Origin: an archaeon
Lineage (GTDB): Archaea; Aenigmatarchaeota; Aenigmatarchaeia; CG10238-14; SCSR01
Direction: 5' to 3'
DNA length: 8,497 nucleotides
NCBI GenBank assembly: GCA_004297575.1
Contig: SCSR01000021.1
Location: 1-8,497, forward strand
The position numbers and the translations under genes were made by a program. The notes below the pieces were generated by a model. That model was not told the DNA's origin. It was given only the letters and a program-made list of their open reading frames with translations, and did no database searches. Positions 1 to 6,342 of the stretch are shown one piece after another; position 1 is the stretch's first letter; each line of letters begins with the position of its first letter.

Positions 1-2
1 CA

Positions 3-1748
3 CCTATTCCGGATTACTGGAAAGATATTTACATGCTGGTAAGCTTGTTAGAGCCCGAAAAATACAAGACACCAAAAGACGTTGAAATAGCATACGGTCT
101 GCAACCAGAAATATTGAGCATAATATTTAGAAACAGAAGGTTGAAACGCGAGCTGAAGGATGTAACTAATCTGCCACCATTGAAACAAACTAATCTAAGT
201 GACAGTTTGGAATTGGGGGATGAACAACAAGCGTTGTATAAAGCAATTCTTGATAATGATGAGTTACAAGCTTCTACTAAGATACACGAACTTAGAAAAG
301 CTTTGTTGAATCCATCGTTGGTGAACCCAGATGTCGTTTTCGATAAAAATCTAAGAGAACATTTGAAAAAAATAGAATCTGCAAAATACAAGGCTTTAGA
401 TAAGATTATAGAAGACAAAGTTAGGAAAGGCGAGAAGACAGTAATATTCAGCCCGGTATACAAGACCAGAGTCACAAGGAACTTGGCTAAAAGATACAAG
501 CAATACGGTGCTGTGTTGATCGATGGTGATGTGCCTTATGAAGAAAGAGAATCGATAAGGAAAAGATTCCAAAGTGATTCAGAAATCAAAGTCTTGGTGG
601 CAACTACTGCAACTACTGGTGAGGCAGTAAGCTTGAATTCTGCTTCTAATGTAGTTTTGTTGGACGAGCCGTTCACACCAGCAGTGAGAGAACAAGCAAT
701 AGGAAGAGTTTACAGAAGAGGTCAAAAGAACCCAGTTGAAGTAATCAGTCTTTCGATAAAAAATACAATAGACCAAGGTATATTGGAACTTTTGGAATTG
801 AAGAACAAGGCAATTGAATTCATGGAGGAGGGGGGAAGATTACCTCCAGAACTCGCAGACTCTTTGAATGATGAAGCAAAATCTAGACCTATAGTCAAGC
901 AGTTGTATACGCCTCAGCAGATAGTCAGAAAACTTTCAACAATGATGAAAGACAAAGGAGCAAGGCGCATATTGGCAGCAGTTCATAGAAAACCAGGCAT
1001 TGCTAAACAGTATACAGATAATTATACCCAAGATTGGGAAACATCGTACCAAGCAAATACGGCTAGAGTCTATATCCACGTGATAGATGCGTTGTCTGAA
1101 AAAGTAGACTTGGGTATGAAAATTGACTTAGGTTCTGGTCCTGGTGTATTGTCACATATGTTAGATGAGGAAACAGTTAATATCGAGCTGCTCAAGGAAC
1201 ACTACAAAGATAAATTGGCAAATAGAGAAAATGGTAATCTGCTTGCTACGATGGCTACGTTGCCAGTTCGTGGTAGCTCAATGGGTCTTGCAGTTGCATC
1301 ATTGAGCTTTGATTATACTTCTAACGAAAAAACAGAAGATCTGATTCATACAGAAAGGGAAAATGCTGTAAGGGAGGCGAACAGAGTTTTGAAGGATGGC
1401 GGGTATTTCGTGGTCACATTGCCGCATGGTGTTGTTGATAAAAATGCGTCCCAGAAATTGGAAAGAGGACTAACTGGGTTAGGTTTTGAAGTTGTACCAG
1501 AATTGACAGGAATCGTAAGATCAGGAGACAATAATGCTGATTTTCAGGTATATCTTATGACAGCTAGGAAAACAAGACAGCCTTCTGCCCAACCAAGGCA
1601 TAGTGAACTGCAGCTATCAACCTACAAAAAGCCTAGCTATACAATGAGAAAGAAGGGTGTAGTTGAGAATTTTGACTTTGTAGATTTGGAAAATGGCGCA
1701 AAAGATAGCCTAGACAGCAGGCTAGAACGATATCTGGCGAGAATATGA
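3..1748 (+). CDS. SNF2-type helicase (C-terminal half) fused to class I SAM-dependent methyltransferase; 5' partial
   Basis: The reading frame is open from the left edge, so the gene begins outside the window; 581 residues are visible, and the internal ATG at 33 is not a credible start. The first residues (PIPDYWKDIY) match the stretch just after SNF2 motif III, so the Walker A and DEAH motifs should lie upstream. The LPP...L.DEQQALY segment (about 168-245) is the usual SNF2 linker. The second RecA-like domain spans about 400-790, with motif V near 597-640 (VATTATTGEAVSLN) and motif VI at 693-725 (QAIGRVYRRGQ). After a linker, a Rossmann methyltransferase begins near 1030: SAM-binding DLGSGPG at 1125-1145, LPVRGSSMGLAVASLSF near 1260-1311, and an ANRVLKDGGYFVVTLP strand near 1378-1425. 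There is no DPPY/NPPY motif, so it does not look like a DNA amino-methyltransferase; the fold resembles the Methyltransf_11 type. The substrate is unknown. Its AT-rich, A/T-ending codons contrast with the genes that follow. Roles in DNA or RNA modification or defence are possible but unproven. Confidence 0.85.
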   Translation, partial: PIPDYWKDIYMLVSLLEPEKYKTPKDVEIAYGLQPEILSIIFRNRRLKRELKDVTNLPPLKQTNLSDSLELGDEQQALYKAILDNDELQASTKIHELRKALLNPSLVNPDVVFDKNLREHLKKIESAKYKALDKIIEDKVRKGEKTVIFSPVYKTRVTRNLAKRYKQYGAVLIDGDVPYEERESIRKRFQSDSEIKVLVATTATTGEAVSLNSASNVVLLDEPFTPAVREQAIGRVYRRGQKNPVEVISLSIKNTIDQGILELLELKNKAIEFMEEGGRLPPELADSLNDEAKSRPIVKQLYTPQQIVRKLSTMMKDKGARRILAAVHRKPGIAKQYTDNYTQDWETSYQANTARVYIHVIDALSEKVDLGMKIDLGSGPGVLSHMLDEETVNIELLKEHYKDKLANRENGNLLATMATLPVRGSSMGLAVASLSFDYTSNEKTEDLIHTERENAVREANRVLKDGGYFVVTLPHGVVDKNASQKLERGLTGLGFEVVPELTGIVRSGDNNADFQVYLMTARKTRQPSAQPRHSELQLSTYKKPSYTMRKKGVVENFDFVDLENGAKDSLDSRLERYLARI

Positions 1749-1761
1749 TGCCAAAAACACC

Positions 1762-1769
1762 TTTTTAAA
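1762..1769 (+). promoter_or_regulatory. TATA box of the eS4-uL5-uS14 operon
   Basis: TTTTTAAA is centred about 27 bases before the ATG at 1793, the normal archaeal TATA-to-transcription-start distance. The mRNA would therefore begin at or next to the start codon (leaderless). The five-T run could also help end transcription of the upstream helicase-methyltransferase gene, whose stop is at 1746-1748. Inferred from spacing only. Confidence 0.6.
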
Positions 1770-1792
1770 TGCTAAGGAAGAAAATAAAAGGT

Positions 1793-2494
1793 ATGGCTAA
1801 ATTAAAAAGGCTCTCAGCACCAAGTTTTTGGAAGATAGAGAAGAAGGCGAGCAAGTGGACGGTGGCTCCGCATCCAGGCCCGCACAAGAAATTCGAGTCC
1901 ATACCATTGCTGATACTGGTAAGGAATGTGCTCAAGGTCGTGGAGACAGGAAAGGAAGCCAAGACCATCATCAAGCAGGGTGAGGTTTTCGTGGACGGCA
2001 GGGCAAGGAAAGATCATGCTTATCCGGTCGGTTTGTTTGATGTCGTCTCCCTTCCAAAGACAAACCAGTTTTACCGTGTCATGCCTAACAACCATGGATT
2101 GAATGTTGTGAGCATACCTGAATCAGAGGGAAAGGAAAAGGTTTGCAAGATTGAAGGCAAGACGATTTTGAAGAAAGGCCAGATGCAGCTGAACTTGAGC
2201 GGCGGGGTTAACATTCTTATCAAAGACGCCAAGTACAATACAGGCGATTCGCTTTTGTTGGAGTTGCCATCATTGAAGATATTGAAGCATATGCCACTAG
2301 AGGCAGGCTCTACTGGTCTTGTAGCGAAAGGAGCTTTGGCAGGCAAGGTCGGTGTCGTCAAGGAAATCAAGGCGGGCAAGATGAAGGAGAGGTCGAAGAT
2401 TTTATGTGAGATAGAAGGCGCTGACGAGACCGTATTGAAGGAAAGGTTCTTTGTTTTGGGAAAGGACAAGCCGGTGATAACAGTTGGCGAATAA
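1793..2494 (+). CDS. rps4e: 30S ribosomal protein S4e (eS4)
   Basis: A component of the small ribosomal subunit found in archaea and eukaryotes but not in bacteria. The 233-residue protein has the family N-terminus (MAKLKRLSAP..W, then HPGPHK at 27-32), an S4-type RNA-binding domain (about 38-85, with EVFVDGRARKDHAYPVGLFDVV), a central eS4 domain (about 90-170) and a KOW-like motif (about 174-200, TGLVAKGALAGKVGVVKEI). I prefer the ATG at 1793 to the in-frame ATG at 1769: eS4 proteins begin this way, and a TATA box 27 bases upstream would start the message at this codon, while 1769 lies at the TATA box itself. It is the first gene of a short ribosomal operon, and its end overlaps uL5 by 11 bases if uL5 starts at TTG 2484. 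In most archaea eS4 follows uL14 and uL24; here an unrelated AT-rich gene precedes it by 44 bases. Confidence 0.96.
   Translation: MAKLKRLSAPSFWKIEKKASKWTVAPHPGPHKKFESIPLLILVRNVLKVVETGKEAKTIIKQGEVFVDGRARKDHAYPVGLFDVVSLPKTNQFYRVMPNNHGLNVVSIPESEGKEKVCKIEGKTILKKGQMQLNLSGGVNILIKDAKYNTGDSLLLELPSLKILKHMPLEAGSTGLVAKGALAGKVGVVKEIKAGKMKERSKILCEIEGADETVLKERFFVLGKDKPVITVGE
2473..2478 (+). promoter_or_regulatory. Shine-Dalgarno site deciding the uL5 start
   Basis: GGTGAT lies inside the end of the eS4 gene and is complementary to the archaeal 16S rRNA 3' end (ATCACC). It ends 5 bases before the TTG at 2484 but 17 before the ATG at 2496, which favours the TTG start. The same arrangement recurs before the next two genes. 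Confidence 0.6.
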
Positions 2495-2987
2495 GATGAA
2501 AGAGATAAAGATAGAAAAGGTCACACTCAACATCGGGTGTGCTGGAGACCAGAAGAAGATTGAAAAGGCGAGCAGGCTGCTGCAATTGCTGACCGAGCAA
2601 AAGCCTGTCGTGACAAAATCAAAGACAAGGTCGACCTTCGGCATATCCATTGGCAAGCCTGTGGGGACGATGGTGACATTGCGCAGGCAAAAGGCTGCTG
2701 ATTTTCTCAAGCGTGTACTGCAATCGACAGGCAACAAGCTATCCGCATCCCAGCTCGACAGCCAGGGAAACCTGAACATCGGCATAAAGGAATACATAGA
2801 CCTGCCTGGCATCAAGTATGTGCATGACATCGGGATGTTGGGGTTGGATGTCGCTGTCACATTGAAGAGGGCTGGTTATAGGGTGAAGTTGAGGCACGTG
2901 CAGAAAGGAAATATATCAAAGAAGCATAGTATTAATAAGGTAGACGCAGTCGAATGGCTGAAAGGACAAGGTGTTAAGATTGAGTGA
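2484..2987 (+). CDS. rpl5: 50S ribosomal protein L5 (uL5)
   Basis: A large-subunit protein that binds 5S rRNA and the central protuberance. The 167-residue sequence carries the archaeal uL5 landmarks: MKEIKIEKVTLNIG at 5-18, an acidic/basic helix with KASRLLQLLTEQKPVVTKSK at about 28-47, FGISIGKPVGTMVTLRRQKAADFLKR (about 52-77), and LPGIKYVHDIGMLGLDVAVTLKRAGYRV (about 107-134). The length is typical of the archaeal family. The start is either TTG 2484 (overlapping eS4 by 11 bases, with GGTGAT 5 bases upstream) or ATG 2496, one base after the eS4 stop. The Shine-Dalgarno spacing favours TTG; many archaeal homologues carry a few residues before the M(K/R)EI segment, so both are plausible. The end overlaps the next small ORF by 8 bases, indicating translational coupling. 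Confidence 0.96.
   Translation: MANKMKEIKIEKVTLNIGCAGDQKKIEKASRLLQLLTEQKPVVTKSKTRSTFGISIGKPVGTMVTLRRQKAADFLKRVLQSTGNKLSASQLDSQGNLNIGIKEYIDLPGIKYVHDIGMLGLDVAVTLKRAGYRVKLRHVQKGNISKKHSINKVDAVEWLKGQGVKIE
2968..2973 (+). promoter_or_regulatory. Shine-Dalgarno site of the 55-aa ORF
   Basis: AAGGTG inside the end of uL5 ends 6 bases before the TTG at 2980. Sequence and spacing match those of the sites before uL5 and uS14, which is the main support for the small ORF being translated. Confidence 0.5.
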
Positions 2988-3147
2988 TGAATTGAACGCA
3001 AACATTGGTCTTATGCTGAATGGCGTGATATTCAAGAAGGCTCAGCAGGAGAATTTCGTTAATGTTTATACTAACGTCTTCCAAAGGATGCACGAGCTTG
3101 AGAATGAAGAGGATATTGTGTTGGTTTTAGGTGAAGTCGGTGGCTAA
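2980..3147 (+). CDS. Unrecognised 55-aa protein inside the ribosomal operon
   Basis: I do not recognise this protein. It fills the 152 bases between the uL5 stop and the uS14 start, where most archaea have little or no gap. Reading from TTG 2980 gives 55 residues beginning MSDELNANIG and ending LVLGEVGG; it is mostly predicted-helical (IFKKAQQENFVNVY, VFQRMHELENEED), acidic at its end and lacks cysteines, zinc motifs or a membrane segment. Three facts support it: the frame is open across the whole gap; AAGGTG sits 6 bases upstream of the TTG; and it overlaps uL5 by 8 bases and uS14 by 8 bases, the same geometry used by its neighbours. Its place suggests co-expression with ribosomal proteins, but a ribosomal role is only a guess. 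A shorter version from ATG 3013 is possible but lacks the coupling signal. Confidence 0.6.
   Translation: MSDELNANIGLMLNGVIFKKAQQENFVNVYTNVFQRMHELENEEDIVLVLGEVGG
3129..3134 (+). promoter_or_regulatory. Shine-Dalgarno site deciding the uS14 start
   Basis: AGGTGA ends 5 bases before the GTG at 3140. A second in-frame GTG at 3131 lies within this site and so is an unlikely start. Confidence 0.55.
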
Positions 3148-3283
3148 GAAATTCGGAAGGGCTACTCATGTGTGCAGGCGCTGCGGAAACACCCGCGGTG
3201 TGATAAGAAAGTACGGTCTCTTGTATTGCCGCAGGTGCATCCGTGAGGTTGCTGGCAGCATCGGCTTCAAGAAATACGGCTAG
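3140..3283 (+). CDS. rps14: 30S ribosomal protein S14, zinc-binding type (uS14)
   Basis: A small-subunit head protein. The 47-residue sequence is the short zinc-binding form, with C12-x2-C15 (CRRC) and C30-x2-C33 (CRRC) forming the zinc knuckle, the RGVIRKYGLLYCRRC core, and the family ending REVAGSIGFKKYG. It starts at GTG 3140, chosen because AGGTGA lies 5 bases before it and the protein then has the usual length; it overlaps the 55-aa ORF by 8 bases. It is too short and has the wrong start codon for an ATG-based ORF search to report. In most archaea uS8, uL6 and the rest of the spc operon follow; here the operon stops and a convergent CBS gene begins, the two stop codons sharing CTAG at 3280-3283. 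Confidence 0.95.
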   Translation: MAKKFGRATHVCRRCGNTRGVIRKYGLLYCRRCIREVAGSIGFKKYG

Positions 3284-3687
3284 ATTTCTGGAAGGTAGGA
3301 CATAGCGCCTTTCGCTAAAAGATAATTGATATTGTTCGACACATCCCGTGTTGTTATTATTCCGACTATTGTACCTTTCTCAATCACGACCAATCTTCTG
3401 ATTCCATGCTGTTCCATTATCTTGCTCGCAACATCAAGCGTGGCATCCGAGTCGATTGTGATTAATGGCTGCGACATCATATCTTTCACAGTCAGCATCT
3501 TTGGGTCTCTGCCCTTGGCAACCACCTTTCTCAATATATCCCTCTCAGTCATTATCCCCGCTATCTTGCCATTCTCCTCAATCAGCACAGAACCTATCTG
3601 TTTACTATCCATGATTACAGCAGCTTCGGCAACAGTAGTAGATGAACGTACCTTGGTAACAGAATGCATCGCATCCCTTACTCTCAC
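3280..3687 (-). CDS. Two-CBS-domain protein
   Basis: A stand-alone pair of CBS domains (a Bateman module), a family that commonly binds adenosyl nucleotides or related ligands and regulates partner proteins; the partner here is unknown. From GTG 3687 it has 135 residues: CBS1 about 2-56 (VRDAMHSVTKV... GIMTERDIL) and CBS2 about 66-120 (VKDMMSQPLITI... GIITTRDV). Each contains the G-I-x-T-x-R-D segment typical of the nucleotide-binding loop. An ATG at 3705 would add six residues (MSLLSI), but a TATA box centred near 3714 puts the transcription start at about 3687-3688, exactly at the GTG, and CBS proteins usually begin with V(R/K)D-M, so a leaderless GTG start is preferred. Its stop overlaps that of uS14 in CTAG; it is divergent from the peptidase gene. 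Confidence 0.92.
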   Translation of the reverse strand: MRVRDAMHSVTKVRSSTTVAEAAVIMDSKQIGSVLIEENGKIAGIMTERDILRKVVAKGRDPKMLTVKDMMSQPLITIDSDATLDVASKIMEQHGIRRLVVIEKGTIVGIITTRDVSNNINYLLAKGAMSYLPEI

Positions 3688-3709
3688 AATGGATAATAAG
3701 GACATTGGC

Positions 3710-3718
3710 TATATAAAA
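3710..3718 (-). promoter_or_regulatory. TATA box of the CBS-domain gene
   Basis: On the minus strand this reads TTTATATA, centred about 27 bases before the GTG at 3687. It lies upstream of the alternative ATG 3705 by only about 9 bases, which argues against that start. Confidence 0.6.
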
Positions 3719-3725
3719 AGCTGTC

Positions 3726-3733
3726 TATTAAAA
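3726..3733 (+). promoter_or_regulatory. TATA box of the prepilin peptidase gene
   Basis: TATTAAAA is centred about 26 bases before ATG 3756, consistent with a leaderless message. It sits back to back with the CBS-gene TATA box in a 68-base divergent intergenic space. Confidence 0.5.
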
Positions 3734-3755
3734 CAAAAGTGTAAATAATTATTTG

Positions 3756-4607
3756 ATGCTCGAAGATATCCCTCTGGTTGTCGCGTTCATCGGCTCTGCA
3801 ATTTGTGCAGTATGGGACCTGAAAACCACGGACATACCTGACAAGGTGCCGTACATTATGATGGCTATCGGCCTGCTGTTCTGGGGAGTGCAGTCTTACG
3901 TGTCAGGGGATTACATGCTGCTTGCGTCGAGCGCTATCGCAGGTCTCGGGTTGCTTGGATTCGGCTTTCTCATGTACTACTTCGGGCAATGGGGAGGCGG
4001 TGATGCGATACTTCTTTCTGCCATAGGATTCCTGTTGCCTGTCGCGCCGCAAGGTTTCATGCAGACGTTCTTCCCATATCCGTTCTCTTACACCATAAAC
4101 GTTTTCATTGTCGGCGCCGCGTATATGATACTGTATGCAGTGATAATAGCTGCGAGAGACAAGAAGATAGTCTCGGCGTTCTCCCATGACCTAAAGGCGA
4201 GCTCTAAAATCATCTCCATAGGCACGTTGGGCTTGATCGGTATCTTCCTTGCAGCGACTGTTTACATGACGAACATCTTCCAGATCCCATTGTCCAGTGA
4301 GCTGGTGCTTGCTGGAGTGTTTTTGCCTGCTGTTGCTACGATCGGCATTTACATTGTTTTCAAGTTTGCCAAGTCTGTAGAGAATGTGGGGTTCAAGAAA
4401 AGGATTCCTGTGAGCAAGCTGAAAGTTGGGGATGTCCTTCTCGAGAGCAGGCTGCTAGAGGGGATAAATGAGAAACAGCTGAGAAAAATCAGGCATTCTG
4501 GCAAAAAGTTCGTATGGGTCAAGTCAGGCGTGCCGTTTGTGCTCGCTTTTCCGTTTGCATTGCTGGTCACTTTATACATCGGCGACTTGTTGCTAGTCGT
4601 CATATAG
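3756..4607 (+). CDS. Archaeal type IV prepilin / prearchaellin peptidase (A24 family)
   Basis: A polytopic membrane aspartate protease that cleaves class III signal peptides from pilins, archaellins or related secreted subunits before assembly. The 283-residue protein has the two catalytic aspartates in their usual settings: D21 in WDLKTTDIPD after the first membrane helix, and D83 in GQWGGGD at a later helix. Further hydrophobic segments fall at about 3-20, 33-50, 56-75, 85-98, 113-133, 153-172, 183-203 and 261-281. The cytoplasmic stretch at about 205-258 (KLKVGDVLLESRLLEGI...LRKI..GKKFVWVKSGVP) followed by a final helix resembles the C-terminal extension seen in many archaeal A24 peptidases. 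ATG 3756 is preferred over the adjacent TTG 3753 because of the TATA spacing. No pilin or archaellin genes are next to it, so whether it is PibD-like, FlaK-like or EppA-like cannot be told. Confidence 0.88.
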   Translation: MLEDIPLVVAFIGSAICAVWDLKTTDIPDKVPYIMMAIGLLFWGVQSYVSGDYMLLASSAIAGLGLLGFGFLMYYFGQWGGGDAILLSAIGFLLPVAPQGFMQTFFPYPFSYTINVFIVGAAYMILYAVIIAARDKKIVSAFSHDLKASSKIISIGTLGLIGIFLAATVYMTNIFQIPLSSELVLAGVFLPAVATIGIYIVFKFAKSVENVGFKKRIPVSKLKVGDVLLESRLLEGINEKQLRKIRHSGKKFVWVKSGVPFVLAFPFALLVTLYIGDLLLVVI

Positions 4608-4609
4608 GA

Positions 4610-4617
4610 TATTTAAG
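4610..4617 (+). promoter_or_regulatory. TATA box of the 145-aa orphan gene
   Basis: TATTTAAG is centred 26-27 bases before ATG 4640, implying a leaderless message. A five-T run at 4630-4634 just before the ATG could act as terminator for the upstream peptidase gene; this is a weak inference. Confidence 0.55.
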
Positions 4618-4639
4618 TTTAACAAATCATTTTTCTCAT

Positions 4640-5077
4640 ATGGGAATGGGTCAGCTTGAAGATGAGCAGCAAGTAATTGCTAACAGATTCAAATATATTA
4701 TGGGTAAGGGAGAATTTAGAGCAGCTGTTAGTAACGGCTATGAACACGAACCTCCATTTTATTTTTATTTATTCGCACTTCCTCAAATACGACCTCCTCA
4801 CGAAGAGTGTGGTAAATTGTATGCGAGGGGATATTACATGCCTATTGTACTTCCAACTAAAAGCGAGCCAATTGACAAGGGCAAATTATTAGATCTAACC
4901 GATTCGTTCTGTACCATGAACAACAAAGATCATTTGTTAAGTAGTTTCAATTTGAATGGTATAAAAGAAGTTGAAATTGACATACTCTCAAATGAACACT
5001 TATCCGAAGAAACAATGAATTTTGCTCTGCGAATGGCTAGAACATACAATAAAATGGGCAATCCTACAAAGATTTGA
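4640..5077 (+). CDS. Unrecognised 145-aa protein, AT-rich
   Basis: I do not recognise this protein. It has no signal peptide or membrane segment and appears soluble and cytoplasmic. Features: a charged N-terminus (MGMGQLEDEQQVIANRFKYI) likely helical; an aromatic/proline patch at about 34-53 (YEHEPPFYFYLFALPQIRPP); C57, then YARGYYMPIVLP (61-72), beta-like; a middle segment with C91; and a C-terminal helix (SEETMNFALRMARTY, about 122-136). Predicted beta strands include IKEVEIDIL (about 108-116). ATG 4640 is chosen from the TATA box 26-27 bases upstream; upstream in-frame codons from 4514 lie within the peptidase gene and are a shadow. A/T-ending codons resemble those of the helicase-methyltransferase gene and differ from the flanking G/C-richer genes, suggesting acquisition. 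It converges on serS and overlaps its end by 14 bases. Confidence 0.72.
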   Translation: MGMGQLEDEQQVIANRFKYIMGKGEFRAAVSNGYEHEPPFYFYLFALPQIRPPHEECGKLYARGYYMPIVLPTKSEPIDKGKLLDLTDSFCTMNNKDHLLSSFNLNGIKEVEIDILSNEHLSEETMNFALRMARTYNKMGNPTKI

Positions 5078-6335
5078 CGCCCATATAAGGCACAAGAACT
5101 TTCGGTATCTTCACATGTCCGTTCTTCTGCTGGAACTGTTCTAGAATCGCAATCATGACCCTGCTTGTGGCAAGACCTGTATTGTTCAACGTATGCACGA
5201 ATCCTTCAGGTGGCGCTCCAGCTTTTTCCGTATACTTGATGTTCAATCTTCTTGCTTGGTAATCAGTACAGTTCGAGTTCGACCCGACTTCCCTGAAATT
5301 TCCGTCAGCCATCCATATCTCTGTATCATACTTTTTTGCAGCCAAGTCCCCGATATCGCCAGTGCAGACATTTACGACTCTATAATGCAGTCCTAGTCCC
5401 TTAATCAGTTTCTCGGAATTTGCCTGCAATTTCTCATGCCACTTCCACGAATCTTCCGGAGAACAAAAAACAAACTGCTCGACCTTGTTGAAATGGTGCA
5501 TGCGGAACAAGCCTTTCGTGTACTTGCCATGCGCGCCCACCTCTTCCCTGAAACATGGGCTCACTCCTGCAACCAATATCGGCATGTCATCCTTTTGCAG
5601 CACCTCATCCTTGTACATCGCAGCCACAGGATGTTCCGCAGTCCCGATCAATCTCAAATCCTCGCCTTCGATCTTGTATGCCTGTGTAGTGAATGTATCC
5701 CAATCAGTGACAAGCTTGAATATCTCCTCCCTCAGCATAAGCGGCGGCTCGATAATTGTGAATCCTTGCTTTGCAAGAACATCCAGTGCATATCTCTGTA
5801 TCGCCATATCCAGTCTTGCAAGATCGCCTTTTAGGTAGAAGAACCCGCGTCCAGCAACCTTGGCAGCACGCTCTTCGTCAATCAATCCCAGATTCTGCGC
5901 AATCTCCAGATGGTTCTTCGGCTCGAACATGAATTTCGGTTTCTTTCCCACGACACGCAATTGCACGTTCTCTGTCTCATCCTTTCCGACAGGCACGCTG
6001 TCATCCAGGAGATTCGGTATTTTCAACAGCAGATATTTTATCCTTTCATCCTGCTGGGTCATAAGCTCTTCAAGCTCCTTTATCTTCTTCGGCAGTTCAG
6101 CAGCTTCCTTCACCACGCCAGTGATATCCTTCCCTTCTTTCTTCATCGCAGCTATATCCTTGCTTACGTCATTTCTCCTCTTGCGCAGGTCATTGGCCTC
6201 TGAAACGTTCCCCCTCCATTCCTTGTCAACAGCAATCAACTCATCAAGCATCTTGATTTTCTCAGGATTGTTCCTTCTCTTCAGGTTATTCCTCACAAGG
6301 TCAGGATTCTCACGGATAAGCTTGATGTCCAGCAT
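5064..6335 (-). CDS. serS: Seryl-tRNA synthetase
   Basis: Charges tRNA-Ser with serine (and supplies Ser-tRNA for selenocysteine where that exists). The 423-residue protein has the standard layout: an N-terminal helical coiled-coil arm that grips the tRNA (about 1-110, opening MLDIKLIRENPDLV), then the class II catalytic core with motif 1 around 187-200 (GFTIIEPPLM), the TAEHP serine-site loop (232-236), motif 2 at 261-290 (CFREEVGAHGKYTKGLFR..HF.KVEQF) and motif 3 at 386-399 (TGLATSRVMIAILE, R392). The ending IPKVLVPYMG is typical. This is the common bacterial/archaeal form, not the rare methanogen form. The HHF in motif 2 replaces the more usual HQF. The gene overlaps the convergent orphan gene by 14 bases and is divergent from the permease across only 37 bases. 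Confidence 0.97.
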   Translation of the reverse strand: MLDIKLIRENPDLVRNNLKRRNNPEKIKMLDELIAVDKEWRGNVSEANDLRKRRNDVSKDIAAMKKEGKDITGVVKEAAELPKKIKELEELMTQQDERIKYLLLKIPNLLDDSVPVGKDETENVQLRVVGKKPKFMFEPKNHLEIAQNLGLIDEERAAKVAGRGFFYLKGDLARLDMAIQRYALDVLAKQGFTIIEPPLMLREEIFKLVTDWDTFTTQAYKIEGEDLRLIGTAEHPVAAMYKDEVLQKDDMPILVAGVSPCFREEVGAHGKYTKGLFRMHHFNKVEQFVFCSPEDSWKWHEKLQANSEKLIKGLGLHYRVVNVCTGDIGDLAAKKYDTEIWMADGNFREVGSNSNCTDYQARRLNIKYTEKAGAPPEGFVHTLNNTGLATSRVMIAILEQFQQKNGHVKIPKVLVPYMGVKSL

Positions 6336-6342
6336 ACTCTCA

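Noticed and set aside
29..499. 156-codon open frame on the minus strand opposite the helicase gene
   Set aside because: The plus strand carries recognisable SNF2 sequence throughout this stretch.
600..617. Tandem 9-base repeat (CAACTACTG twice) in the helicase gene
   Set aside because: It encodes part of conserved SNF2 motif V (ATTATTG) and has just two copies; no sign of a functional repeat array.
1706..1724. Inverted repeat TAGCCT...AGGCTA with a 7-base loop near the end of the helicase-methyltransferase gene
   Set aside because: It lies within the coding frame, the stem is only 6 bp and no T-run follows directly, so it is not a convincing terminator.
3..1748. Part of a known defence system such as DISARM or BREX
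   Set aside because: No partner genes are visible downstream, the methyltransferase lacks a DPPY motif, and the next gene is ribosomal; upstream partners cannot be excluded because the window starts inside the gene.
2402..2860. 152-codon open frame on the minus strand opposite uL5
   Set aside because: Antisense to a clear ribosomal protein, with no recognisable domain and no fitting promoter.
3326..3748. 140-codon open frame on the plus strand opposite the CBS gene
   Set aside because: The minus-strand frame has two recognisable CBS domains with a promoter; the plus frame has no family features.
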